A DNA stretch of 37,819 nucleotides from an uncultured Eubacteriales bacterium (GTDB lineage: Bacteria > Bacillota > Clostridia > Oscillospirales > CAG-272): NCBI GenBank assembly GCA_900547725.1, contig URHR01000011.1:1-37819 (forward strand). Direction: 5' to 3'. The notes beneath the pieces were generated by a model that saw only the letters and a list, made by a program, of their open reading frames with translations, was not told where the DNA came from and did not search any database. Numbering within the stretch: the first letter of the stretch is position 1; every line of letters starts with the position of its first letter. Positions 30,504 through 37,819 of this stretch are shown one piece after another. Position numbers and translations under genes: made by a program.

Positions 30504-32438
30504 TTGAGCATCGAAGATACATTCTGGTCGGATCATTATCCGCTGTTGGGACAGATAAACAGCCCGGAGGATCTGAAAAAAATGCCCGCGTCGGAAATGC
30601 CTGCGCTTGCGGAAGAAATCCGCGAGTTTCTGGTGGATCAGGTCAGCGAAACGGGCGGACATCTGGCGTCCAACCTCGGCGCGGTGGAACTGACATTGGC
30701 GATTCACCGTGTGTTCTCCACGCCGCAGGATCATCTTATTTTCGACGTGGGACATCAAAGCTACATTCACAAACTGCTGACGGGGCGGAAGGAGCGCTTT
30801 CCCACTCTGCGGCAGAGCGGGGGACTGAGCGGTTTTCCGAAGCGCTGTGAGAGCGAGCACGACTGCTTCGGAACGGGGCACAGTTCCACCTCGATCTCGG
30901 CGGCGCTCGGGTTTGCCGAAGCGGATCGCATGGCTGGATCGCAGGCATATACGGTTTGCGTGGTCGGAGACGGCGCTTATACGGGCGGCATGATTCATGA
31001 GGCATTGAACAACTGCCGCAAGCGGCTGAATCTGATTATTATCCTGAACGAAAACGAGATGTCCATCTCAAAGAACATCGGCAGGTTTGCGAGAAATCTT
31101 TCCCATATCCGCGCCTCAAACGGGTATATCTGGACGAAAAATGCCATCGGACGGTTTGTAAGCCATATTCCGCTGATCGGGAAATGGCTGTACGGCAGGC
31201 TTCTCCGCTTCAAAATGGGGATGAAGGCGGCGCTGTACGGCAGTAATCTGTTTGAAAGCCTTGGGCTTTACTACCTCGGTCCTGTGGACGGAAACAACGA
31301 AGCGGCGGTGGAAAAGCTGTTGCGGGACGCGAAAAAGACGCACCAAAGCTGCGTCATCCACCTCAAAACCCGCAAGGGAAAGGGGTATGCTCCCGCAGAA
31401 GCAACGCCCGACCGTTTCCACGGAATGTCGCCTGCCGACGCGCCGAAGCCCGAGTGCGCGAAGTTTTCCGACGCAATGGGGGAGGAGCTTTGCCGCATGG
31501 CGGCGAAAAACGACCGCATCTGCGCCATTACCGCCGCCATGACTGACGGAACGGGACTGACCCAGTTCCGTGCAACCTATCCGCAACGCTTTTTCGATGT
31601 CGGGATTGCGGAGGAACACGCGGTGACCTTTGCGGCGGGACTTGCGGCAAACGGCTACCGTCCCGCAGTGGCGATTTATTCCACCTTCCTGCAACGGTCG
31701 TATGACAATATCCTGCATGACGTGGCGCTTCAGCACCTGCCGGTGGTCTTTCTGGTGGACCGTGCGGGGCTGAACAATGCGGACGGCCCTACGCATTACG
31801 GCGTGTTTGACGTCGCGTTCCTTTCCGAAGTGCCCGAATTGCGCATCTATACGCCGATCACCGGCACCGCTCTGCGCAACGCGATGAACGAGGCGTTCCG
31901 AGCCGACGTTGCGTGCGCCATCCGCTATCCGAACGGTTGCGAGTCGGCAAGGGTTGTCAGAGAGTTTTACGGCAATGCCGATCCCGCAAACGTGGCGGTT
32001 CGGAACAACTATCCTGTCGGCGGTCTCAAAGCGCGCGAAACGCTTGACGCGGTTATCGTGACTCACGGCAGAATCGTGGAGGAAGCGCTCGCCGCAACAG
32101 ACCGGTTGGCGCAGGAGGGAATACGGGTTGGCATCCTGCTTCTGGAGCAGATCAAGCCATACGAAACGGTTGCGGCGCAGGTGCTCGGGTATCTGCCGAA
32201 AAAGCGTTGCCCCGTCCTCTTTTTGGAAGAGGAGGTGCGAACGGGCGGAATGGGAATGTTGCTCTCGGACGCGATGCGCGGCGCGCCCGAAATGCAGGGG
32301 AGAGAGACGCGCATTCTGGCACTGGAGCAGCCTTTTGGTTATCCGGGCGAGGCGGGACAGACCTGCCTTTCCATGGCAGGTCTGGATGCGGCGCATATCG
32401 CGGATGCAGTCCGGGAAGCCATTTGCAAGAAAAAATAA
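30504..32438 (+). CDS. dxs: 1-deoxy-D-xylulose-5-phosphate synthase
   Basis: A 644-aa thiamine-diphosphate enzyme that joins pyruvate and glyceraldehyde 3-phosphate, the first step of the MEP/DXP isoprenoid pathway. Visible: SNLGAVELTLAIHRVF, DVGHQSYIHKLLTGR (His near residue 83), GTGHSSTSISAALGFA, the ThDP motif GDGAYTGGMIHEALNN (~154) with ILNENEMSIS, the transketolase Pyr domain with the catalytic Glu in VGIAEEHAVTFAAGLA (~366), FLQRSYDNILHDVALQ, DRAGLNNADGPTHYG, and the C-terminal domain. It starts at TTG 30504 behind GAAAGGGG. There is no earlier in-frame ATG, and the next Met would cut into the conserved N-terminus. It is transcribed alone. Confidence 0.95.
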   Translation: MSIEDTFWSDHYPLLGQINSPEDLKKMPASEMPALAEEIREFLVDQVSETGGHLASNLGAVELTLAIHRVFSTPQDHLIFDVGHQSYIHKLLTGRKERFPTLRQSGGLSGFPKRCESEHDCFGTGHSSTSISAALGFAEADRMAGSQAYTVCVVGDGAYTGGMIHEALNNCRKRLNLIIILNENEMSISKNIGRFARNLSHIRASNGYIWTKNAIGRFVSHIPLIGKWLYGRLLRFKMGMKAALYGSNLFESLGLYYLGPVDGNNEAAVEKLLRDAKKTHQSCVIHLKTRKGKGYAPAEATPDRFHGMSPADAPKPECAKFSDAMGEELCRMAAKNDRICAITAAMTDGTGLTQFRATYPQRFFDVGIAEEHAVTFAAGLAANGYRPAVAIYSTFLQRSYDNILHDVALQHLPVVFLVDRAGLNNADGPTHYGVFDVAFLSEVPELRIYTPITGTALRNAMNEAFRADVACAIRYPNGCESARVVREFYGNADPANVAVRNNYPVGGLKARETLDAVIVTHGRIVEEALAATDRLAQEGIRVGILLLEQIKPYETVAAQVLGYLPKKRCPVLFLEEEVRTGGMGMLLSDAMRGAPEMQGRETRILALEQPFGYPGEAGQTCLSMAGLDAAHIADAVREAICKKK

Positions 32439-32457
32439 GGAAATCGTAAAAATGCTC

Positions 32458-32486
32458 TTGACAATCGGTTGATTGTGTGATAAAAT
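32458..32486 (+). promoter_or_regulatory. Promoter of the DUF1836-radC pair
   Basis: TTGACA (32458-32463), 17-bp spacer, TAAAAT (32481-32486). It starts 20 bp after the dxs stop; no terminator is seen between them. Confidence 0.85.
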
Positions 32487-32531
32487 ACAATAGAAAGATA
32501 ACAACCGAATGTGAAGTCAGGAGGAGCATGT

Positions 32532-33137
32532 ATGTACCTGCAATTTTACGATGAACTGATCCCGGGAACGAAACTCAACCGATCCGAAATGGACGGGCTG
32601 ACGGGACTGGCTTTTTTGAAAAAAGTATTTTTTGTTTCCGAAGGCGTGATGCTGACCCAGATCCGCGATATTTCGGGAATCGATTCGTCCACACTCCAGA
32701 ACTGGACAAAGCGCGGTTGGGTTGCAAACAGCCACCTCAAGCGCTATGATATGGATCAGGTTGCGCATATCCTGATTATCAATATGTTGCGATCCTGTAT
32801 GCGACTGGATCGGATCGCGTATCTGATTCGGTACGTCAACGGCGACGTGGCGGATAAATCCGACGATATCGTGTCCGATTCCATACTGTACGATTACATT
32901 TGCCGTGCGCTGGATCGCATGATGAGCGGTGAGGGCGGGGCGCTGAACGATGTGGTGAAGGTCATTGAGGAAGTCACCGCAGGCTATGTGGAACCGTTCG
33001 CGGGCGCAGAAGAACGGCTGAACCGCGCGTTGGAGGTCATTGTCGTGACCTATTACGCAACCGTTATCAAGCGCCGCGCAGACGATCTGCTTGACGGCAT
33101 TCTGCCGCAGGCGGAGCGCGAAACCGGGAAGAACTAA
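32532..33137 (+). CDS. DUF1836 family protein with MerR-like HTH
   Basis: A 201-aa cytosolic protein. The centre of its N-terminal half holds a helix-turn-helix, ISGIDSSTLQNWTKRGWVAN, followed by HLKRYDMDQVAHILIINMLR, the MerR-like wing and helix found in DUF1836. LDRIAYLIRYVNGDVADKSD follows, and the C-terminal ~80 residues are helical. The family is a putative transcriptional regulator of unknown target, common in Firmicutes. I chose ATG 32532, with AGGAGG ending 7-8 nt upstream. radC follows after 14 nt, so the two are probably co-transcribed. Confidence 0.9.
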   Translation: MYLQFYDELIPGTKLNRSEMDGLTGLAFLKKVFFVSEGVMLTQIRDISGIDSSTLQNWTKRGWVANSHLKRYDMDQVAHILIINMLRSCMRLDRIAYLIRYVNGDVADKSDDIVSDSILYDYICRALDRMMSGEGGALNDVVKVIEEVTAGYVEPFAGAEERLNRALEVIVVTYYATVIKRRADDLLDGILPQAERETGKN

Positions 33138-33151
33138 GGAGGGGAACTGCC

Positions 33152-33928
33152 TTGCATCAGCATCACAGAGAACGGATGCGGGAGCGGTGTCTGCAAAACG
33201 GATTTGACAACTTTGCAACGCACGAGCTTCTCGAAATGCTGCTGTACTATTCCATTCCGCGCATCGATACCAACGGTGTGGCGCACGGACTGATGGAGCG
33301 GTTCGGATCGCTCAAGGGAATCTGCGAGGCTTCGTTTGACGAATTGCTTCTGTGCGACGGAATCGGTCCGCAGTCGGCAATTCTGCTCAAGCTGATTCCC
33401 GAATTGATGAAGCGCTATGCGATGGAGGAAGTCTCTCCGACAGAGGTGTACGACAATCTCCAAAAGCTGTCGGATTTCTTTTCCCGTAAGTTTATCGGAT
33501 TGGATCATGAATGCCTTTACATGATGCTTCTCAACAATCGGTTGAATATGATTGACTGCGTGTTGGTGTCGGAAGGCGTGGTCAGCAGCTCCACGGTTCC
33601 GATCCGCCTGATGACGCAAAAGGCGCTGTTTCGAAAAGCGACCGCTGTCGTTTTGGCGCATAACCACCCGCAAGGGCTTGCGTTGCCGTCCGCCGGTGAC
33701 ATCGCAGTCACCGAAACGCTTGCAAGTGCGTTTGACGCCATCGATATCACTCTCCTGGAACACCTGATCCTCGCGGGAAACCGTTGCTATCCCATTATGC
33801 AACAGCATTCCGCGTCCATCCGCCTGAATCCCGCGAATAAACAGATTGACAGCAGGTTTTATCAGAATTTTTATAACATCAAGTACGAGGAGTGGAGAGC
33901 GCCTTCGTTCTTCCCGAAAATGAAATGA
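33152..33928 (+). CDS. radC: RadC family protein (JAB/MPN domain)
   Basis: A 258-aa protein. Residues ~5-75 contain a helix-hairpin-helix-like DNA-binding region (NFATHELLEMLLYYSIPR; LLLCDGIGPQSAILLKLIPE). Residues ~100-225 are the JAB/MPN metalloprotease-like fold, with the metal motif AHNHPQGLALPSAGDIAVTE (HxHPxG...SxxD) and an upstream Glu in VSEGVVSSSTV. RadC was named for repair, but its biochemical role remains unsettled. It starts at TTG 33152 with AAGGAGGGG placed about 9 nt upstream; the first Met would be at residue 9. The last ~30 residues (SRFYQNFYNIKYEEWRAPSF) extend beyond the usual RadC end. Confidence 0.92.
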   Translation: MHQHHRERMRERCLQNGFDNFATHELLEMLLYYSIPRIDTNGVAHGLMERFGSLKGICEASFDELLLCDGIGPQSAILLKLIPELMKRYAMEEVSPTEVYDNLQKLSDFFSRKFIGLDHECLYMMLLNNRLNMIDCVLVSEGVVSSSTVPIRLMTQKALFRKATAVVLAHNHPQGLALPSAGDIAVTETLASAFDAIDITLLEHLILAGNRCYPIMQQHSASIRLNPANKQIDSRFYQNFYNIKYEEWRAPSFFPKMK

Positions 33929-33929
33929 T

Positions 33930-33977
33930 AAACGCCCCTTTTCATCGGCACAAGCCGTGAAAAGGGGCGTTTTTTAA
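33930..33977 (+). terminator. Terminator of DUF1836-radC
   Basis: AAACGCCCCTTTTCA (33930-33944) pairs perfectly with TGAAAAGGGGCGTTT (33958-33972). An inner CGGC/GCCG extends the stem and a T-run follows. Confidence 0.95.
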
Positions 33978-34044
33978 GGCGCCACCGCACTGTTTTCAGC
34001 ATTTGGTCTACCCGGTGGCAGACCGATTCTTATTCATTTTATGA

Positions 34045-34302
34045 AAAGGGAAGTCCCTTTCCGGTCATAACGAACCTGAACCATTTCTATCCGGTAGCGG
34101 AGAAAGCGCAAGCGCCCAAATCCTGCTGGACAGGATTTGGTTCGGAGCAGCCGGAATTCGTAGCACGGAATATGGCTACATTCAAAATCTGTACAACGTA
34201 AAAACAGAACCCAAAATCCAATTGAGTTAAAGTTCTTGAAAGTCTTGAAAACTTCTTGGGGGAAGTTTTCAAGCAGGGTTTGGGACAGAGTCCCAAGGTC
34301 TT
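34045..34302 (+). repeat. Structured dispersed repeat, copy 2, with preceding palindrome
   Basis: AAAGGGA-AG-TCCCTTT (34045-34060) precedes the conserved CCTGAACCATTTCTATCCGG block (from 34075). The hairpins are CCAAATCCTG/CAGGATTTGG (34116-34125/34131-34140), CTTGAAAACTTC/GAAGTTTTCAAG (34244-34255/34262-34273) and TTGGGAC/GTCCCAA (34280-34286/34290-34296). The end AAGGTCTT lies 13 bp from the dut stop codon. Dut mRNA would therefore read the element in the same tail-first sense as the DHHW mRNA reads copy 3. Confidence 0.85.
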
Positions 34303-34315
34303 GGTCTTTCCCTTC

Positions 34316-34765
34316 CTACCTTACCCCCGTGTGCCCGAACCCGCCGTCTCCGCGCTCGGTCTCGTCAAGCTCGGAGACCGGGAGAAAGACAGCGTGGGCA
34401 ACAGGGAGGAAAAACATCTGCGCAATGCGGTCGCCGCGATGAATCACAAACGGCGTGTCCCCGTGGTTGATTAAACCAACCTGTATCTCGCCGCGATAGT
34501 CGGAGTCAATCACCCCGATCCCGTTGGAAAGACTCACCCCGTTCTTCACACCAAGTCCGCTCCTGCCCGCGAGAATCGCAACGAACCCCGAACTTTCGGG
34601 AGAGATCGCAAGCCCGGTCGGAATCAAAGCGCGTGCCCCCGGGGCGAGAATCACCTCAGCTCCCTCGTCCAGCGCCGCGCGCAGGTCTACCGCCGCAGAC
34701 CCCGCAGTCACGTAAACCGGCGCTTCCATGCCGCGCGTCAGCTTCAGCTTTACTGTTAACTCCAT
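34316..34765 (-). CDS. dut: dUTP diphosphatase
   Basis: A 149-aa trimeric dUTPase that hydrolyses dUTP to dUMP, keeping uracil out of DNA and feeding dTMP synthesis. All five motifs are seen: I GSAAVDLRA, II AGRSGLGVKNGV, III NGIGVIDSDYRGEIQVGLIN (catalytic Asp in IDSDY), IV GDRIAQMFF, and V RGDGGFGHTG, where the usual Ser is His. GGAGGGG precedes ATG 34765. The start lies 11 nt after the lysyl-tRNA synthetase stop, so the two genes are probably co-transcribed. No terminator other than the structured repeat is visible downstream. Confidence 0.95.
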   Translation of the reverse strand: MELTVKLKLTRGMEAPVYVTAGSAAVDLRAALDEGAEVILAPGARALIPTGLAISPESSGFVAILAGRSGLGVKNGVSLSNGIGVIDSDYRGEIQVGLINHGDTPFVIHRGDRIAQMFFLPVAHAVFLPVSELDETERGDGGFGHTGVR

Positions 34766-34776
34766 ACGCCCCTCCG

Positions 34777-36828
34777 TCAGTGAATCGGCGTGCCTTCCGG
34801 CACAGCGTCGTCAACAAACAATATCTTGCAACCGCAAGCGTTGTTCGTTGCCGCAAGCAACATTCCCTGCGAGTTGACGTTGCAAATGCGGCTCGGCTTC
34901 AGGTTCGCAATCACAATGATCTTTCTGCCAATCAGATCTTCGGGCTTGTACTCCGCCTTGATGGAGGACATGATTACCCGCTCGCCAATGCCGTCGAACA
35001 GCGTCAGCTTCAGACAAGCGTTCGATTTCCGTACTGCCTCCGCCTTGAGTACCTTGCACACGCGGAAATCCAGCTTCGCAAAATCGTCAATCGTAACCTG
35101 CGGTTTGACCGGCTCAACGGGATCTGCCTCGCGTACCTCCGCTTCCTTCGGCGCTTCTTTCGTGGCAGGCGCTTCGGCAGGCTTGTCCGCGTTCTTTTCC
35201 TCCTCGGTCTCGGGGTAGGAGAAGTCCAACTGCCCGAGATAACGCGCGCGGTCAATTGCGGCAAGGAAGAGGTAGAGCCGCGGTCCTTGCTCCTTGTCGA
35301 GCAGGAGACGGTAAACCGTCTTGAAGAACGCGCTCTGAATGTTGCGCAACTCCTTCTGATCGGTCAGTTCGGGGTAGATCGCTTTCGGAATGTCGTAAAG
35401 GAGCGTATTCAGACTGTCGGGCGTGTACTCGCCGTTCCGCAGCTTTTCAAACAGCATCCGGATCGCCTGCTTCTCGCTGTCCGAGAGCGTGTTCCAGACC
35501 GCCCAGTTCCGCGTGGCGCGCAGACGGTTCACCTGATCGGGTGCGCATTCCTCCAACCAGAATTTCGCACGGTCGAGACGGTCGGCAAACTGCTCGCGCG
35601 TGTAGGGCATCCCGATCTTCGCAAAAACCGTTTCCAACATCGGAACGTTGAAGTCCACCACCGAGCCGAGCTGAACCAGAAGCCCCATGGGAACTGTGAC
35701 CACCTCGCGCCCCTCGATTTTGCAGTTGTACATGATCGCCTGCGCCGCCTCGCTTGCCGTTCCGTTGCGGCATTCGTTCAGCATACGGTCAAATTCAAAG
35801 TACTGCCGCAGAATGCCCTCGTCAAAGCAGAAGTCAAACGCCTTGGTCGGATCGGTCTTGGAGTAAAGCCAGAGAATGATCTCAGGCTGATAGAGCTTCA
35901 GGAGCGCGTCGGGCGTAAGGTTCAGACCCGAGGACGAGGACATCTTGCCCGTCATGCCCTTGATGCCGATGAATTCATAGCCTTGGAAGATCGGCGGCTC
36001 AAAGCCGAAAATCTGCTTGGAGATGAGCTTTGCGTTGGAATAAGAACCCGTGGGGGAGGCATGATCCTTCCCGCCCGGCTCGAAGTCGACCTTCTCGTAT
36101 CTCCAACGCATGGGCCAGTCCACCTTCCAGCCCAACTTGCAGTTGAAGTCGGTGAGAAAGTGGAAGGTTCCGCTGTGCCCGCAACGGCAGGTGTATTCCG
36201 CCGTGGTGCAGTCGTCGGAAAGCGAGGTGATGGTGGTGAAGTCGGAGTGGCATTCGGGACAGAAGATGCTGACGGGGTAGTACTTCTCCTTTTCCGCGTC
36301 ATGCTCTGCCTTCAGTTCCTCGGGGGTCTTGTCGGGATCTTTGGTTTTGAAAGAATCAAGAATTTCAAAAATCTCTTTCCGCTTCTGCAGGGCTTCCAGA
36401 ATGTCCTTTGTGTAAGCGCCTGAGCGGTAGAGATCCGCCTGATAGCGGCAGTCGATCTCAATGCCGAACCGCTTCAGCGCACGCAGATATTCATCCTCAA
36501 AGTGCGCGGCAAAGCTTTTGTGACAGCCCCAAGGGTCGGGGATATCCACATAAGGACAACCGATATATTTGTCGTAGCTGTCGCCCACCACCTCGCGCAC
36601 GTTGGCGGGGATTTTGCGGCAACGGTCATAATCGTCCCAAGAGAGAAGCAGACGCGCTTTTTTGCCTTTTTTCTGCAACGCCTTGACAACGAACAGGGGG
36701 GTGGCAACGTCGCGGAAGTTGCCGATGTGAACCGAGCCGGAAGGGCTTGTGCCCGCCGCGCAGACGTATTCTTCCTTGTCGGGATCGCGGTCGATGATCC
36801 GCTGAGCTATCTCTTCTGACCAGTGCAT
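34777..36828 (-). CDS. lysK: Class I lysyl-tRNA synthetase fused to a C-terminal tRNA-binding (EMAPII/Trbp111) domain
   Basis: A 683-aa aminoacyl-tRNA synthetase. The N-terminus MHWSEEIAQRIIDRDPDK, the HIGH-like HIGN in SPSGSVHIGNFRD (~30-40), LLSWDDYDRCRKIP, DPWGCHKSFAAHFEDEYLRA and the KMSSS of GKMSSSSG (~294) identify the archaeal-type class I LysRS, unrelated to ordinary bacterial class II LysRS. A Cys-rich insert FCPECHSDF...YTCRCGHSG (~189-225) probably binds zinc. After a Pro/Ala/Glu linker (~545-572), residues ~573-683 are an OB-fold tRNA-binding domain: TIDDFAKLDFRVCKVLKAEA, IVIANLKPSRICNVNSQGML. This is the module seen at the C-terminus of MetRS, but the catalytic part is LysRS, not MetRS. 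GAGG precedes ATG 36828. Its promoter is at 37036-37064. Confidence 0.93.
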   Translation of the reverse strand: MHWSEEIAQRIIDRDPDKEEYVCAAGTSPSGSVHIGNFRDVATPLFVVKALQKKGKKARLLLSWDDYDRCRKIPANVREVVGDSYDKYIGCPYVDIPDPWGCHKSFAAHFEDEYLRALKRFGIEIDCRYQADLYRSGAYTKDILEALQKRKEIFEILDSFKTKDPDKTPEELKAEHDAEKEKYYPVSIFCPECHSDFTTITSLSDDCTTAEYTCRCGHSGTFHFLTDFNCKLGWKVDWPMRWRYEKVDFEPGGKDHASPTGSYSNAKLISKQIFGFEPPIFQGYEFIGIKGMTGKMSSSSGLNLTPDALLKLYQPEIILWLYSKTDPTKAFDFCFDEGILRQYFEFDRMLNECRNGTASEAAQAIMYNCKIEGREVVTVPMGLLVQLGSVVDFNVPMLETVFAKIGMPYTREQFADRLDRAKFWLEECAPDQVNRLRATRNWAVWNTLSDSEKQAIRMLFEKLRNGEYTPDSLNTLLYDIPKAIYPELTDQKELRNIQSAFFKTVYRLLLDKEQGPRLYLFLAAIDRARYLGQLDFSYPETEEEKNADKPAEAPATKEAPKEAEVREADPVEPVKPQVTIDDFAKLDFRVCKVLKAEAVRKSNACLKLTLFDGIGERVIMSSIKAEYKPEDLIGRKIIVIANLKPSRICNVNSQGMLLAATNNACGCKILFVDDAVPEGTPIH

Positions 36829-36856
36829 AACAAAACCTCGCTTTTTGAAAAGTACA

Positions 36857-37026
36857 TTAAGGCATCACCGCGCAATTCCGATGGTGCAATCACGAAGTCG
36901 AATTTTTCGTCAGACGATACAAAAATTCGCAGGCTGTAGCAGAGCTACAGGCAAGAGTTTTTGTGAAGTATGACGGAAAAGGCGCGAGCGAGTACGCCAA
37001 TCGTGAATTGCGCGGTGATGCCTTAA
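36857..37026. repeat. 170-bp terminal-inverted-repeat element (MITE-like), copy 2, in the lysK leader
   Basis: TTAAGGCATCACCGCGCAATT at the left end (first 20 bases shared) is perfectly inverted at the right end, which finishes ATGCCTTAA. It is the same length as copy 1 with scattered substitutions, and keeps the internal CTGTAGC-AGA-GCTACAG hairpin. The element's right end lies about 10 bp downstream of the lysK -10 box, so it supplies nearly the whole 5' untranslated RNA of lysK-dut. Confidence 0.85.
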
Positions 37027-37035
37027 CATTATATC

Positions 37036-37064
37036 ATTATACCATGACGTGCGGGGTTTGTCAA
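37036..37064 (-). promoter_or_regulatory. Promoter of lysK-dut
   Basis: Minus strand TTGACA (37064-37059), 17-bp spacer, TATAAT (37041-37036) with TGG before the -10. The -35 overlaps the stop codon of the flavin reductase gene. Predicted start ~37029. Confidence 0.9.
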
Positions 37065-37570
37065 CCTTTTTTCAGGACTTTTTCAATCTCGCAGACGTAA
37101 ACGCGGTGCAAGCCGCCCGAGCGGTAGCAGGTGCGCGGAATTTCGGGATCGAGAAAACAATCCGCGCGCAGATCGGATGCGTAAAGTTTGCGGCAGAGCA
37201 GAACCGTTTCGGCTTCGGCCGGATAGGGAACGCCGTCGTCGTGCTGAACCGTTAATCCCGCCGCCGCAAATTTGTCGGGGTGATCCCGCCCGCTTTCCCT
37301 GCCGCAGAAGGTCAGTGTGTCACGGCGGGAAGAGGGGAGAAAGGAGAGCGCAAGCCGCGCCGCCGCTTCCGCAAGCGGAAAGGTGAAGCGCTCGGGGCGG
37401 ATCAGGCAGACTGCAACGGGGCGGTTCCAGACCGCGCCGATGCCGCCCCACGAGGCGGTCATCACATTTTCCCGCTCGCCGTCCGAGACGGAAATCAGCA
37501 TCCAATCCTTCCCGATGCGGTCAAAAACGGGATTCCATTCTGCGGCGGAAAGTTCTGAAAATCGGTTCAT
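37061..37570 (-). CDS. Flavin reductase family protein (FMN-binding split barrel)
   Basis: A 169-aa cytosolic protein of the flavin reductase-like/flavoredoxin group. The core reads DWMLISVSDGERENVMTASW, then GGIGAVWNRPVAVCLIRPER, the flavin-binding pattern, followed by LSFLPSSRRDTLTFCGRESG and AETVLLCRKLYASDLRADCF. In anaerobes such proteins bind FMN and move electrons between NAD(P)H or other donors and unknown partners. I chose ATG 37570 with AGAGGTG upstream; the earlier in-frame ATG at 37627 overlaps the promoter. No functional partner is adjacent. Confidence 0.9.
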   Translation of the reverse strand: MNRFSELSAAEWNPVFDRIGKDWMLISVSDGERENVMTASWGGIGAVWNRPVAVCLIRPERFTFPLAEAAARLALSFLPSSRRDTLTFCGRESGRDHPDKFAAAGLTVQHDDGVPYPAEAETVLLCRKLYASDLRADCFLDPEIPRTCYRSGGLHRVYVCEIEKVLKKG

Positions 37571-37606
37571 TTCGGTACACCTCTCTTTTTTCTGCAGGAT
37601 GGTGAT

Positions 37607-37637
37607 ATTATATGCATCCTTTTCCAAAACGGTGCAA
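37607..37637 (-). promoter_or_regulatory. Probable promoter of the flavin reductase gene
   Basis: Minus strand TTGCAC (37637-37632), 19-bp spacer, TATAAT (37612-37607). The spacer is long, so strength is uncertain. Confidence 0.5.
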
Positions 37638-37668
37638 AAGAAAAAATGTTAATTTTGAAAAAAAGGGG

Positions 37669-37697
37669 TTGACAAGACACAAACAATGTGGTATAAT
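37669..37697 (+). promoter_or_regulatory. Promoter of the repeat-containing gene at the window end
   Basis: TTGACA (37669-37674), 17-bp spacer, TATAAT (37692-37697), both consensus. The leader to ATG 37752 is about 48 nt. Confidence 0.88.
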
Positions 37698-37751
37698 AAC
37701 AGCGAAAAAGGAAAAATTTTCAAAAAATCTCTTGACAAGGAGGGACAGGTC

Positions 37752-37819
<68 letters not shown>

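Noticed and set aside
34633..36423. Long plus-strand open frame opposite lysK
   Set aside because: The minus strand encodes an unmistakable LysRS with HIGN and KMSSS motifs; the opposite frame has no ribosome site or recognisable motif.
34777..36828. Methionyl-tRNA synthetase call suggested by the C-terminal tRNA-binding domain
   Set aside because: The catalytic N-terminal two-thirds match class I LysRS, including its DPWGCHKSFAAHFEDEYL-type block, not MetRS.
36857..37026. T-box or lysine riboswitch upstream of lysK
   Set aside because: The leader is accounted for by the 170-bp inverted-repeat element, and no T-box sequence or specifier stem is visible.

Overview
The window looks like a chromosomal piece of an uncultured, probably gut-dwelling anaerobic member of the Clostridia (Oscillospirales/Christensenellales-like). 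The support is moderately GC-rich DNA with strong AGGAGG ribosome sites, SpoVG, a PadR/DUF1700/DUF4097 operon, DUF1836 and DUF6472 proteins, DXP-pathway isoprenoid synthesis, a two-gene SufC/SufB-type Fe-S system without SufD or SufS, a class I lysyl-tRNA synthetase, and many small palindromic dispersed repeats. Taxonomy is inferred from gene content only.

Layout. 1-4,800: a half-size ABC exporter, a PadR-DUF1700-DUF4097 operon, and a convergent membrane-anchored BspA-type leucine-rich repeat protein. 4,800-5,577: a repeat-rich leader. 5,578-7,115: dus plus a YfcE-type phosphoesterase. 7,210-9,155: spoVG divergent from murC. 9,304-10,524: an RlmI-like methyltransferase. 10,701-12,340: the sufC-sufB-like pair.

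12,809-26,990 is the most interesting part. It is one apparent 14-kb operon with a consensus promoter, seven genes and a strong terminator: a giant solute-binding protein (1245 aa, signal peptide without lipobox), a first permease pair, a signal peptide/NHL propeller/TPR/Yip1 membrane protein, a giant secreted DUF5696-like protein (1299 aa) and a second permease pair. No ATPase is encoded. It resembles a CUT1 sugar or glycan importer with an undescribed extracellular layer. My working model is that the propeller/TPR protein tethers the two non-lipidated secreted proteins to the importer.

26,999-29,875: a DUF6472 protein and an MBOAT/DHHW pair that probably O-acetylates a surface polysaccharide. 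30,504-33,928: dxs, a DUF1836 regulator and radC. 34,316-36,828 (minus strand): a class I LysRS fused to a C-terminal tRNA-binding OB domain, then dut. 37,061-37,570: a flavin reductase family protein. The window ends inside a tetranucleotide repeat just after the start codon of a gene with its own promoter, a candidate phase-variable locus.

Four repeat families thread through the intergenic spaces: a 170-bp element with terminal inverted repeats (two full copies and one mini copy), a ~230-bp structured element whose hairpins differ in sequence but stay complementary (three copies and a partial), a nested hairpin insert, and short palindromes built on a shared core. No tRNA, rRNA, CRISPR array, transposase or phage gene was recognised.
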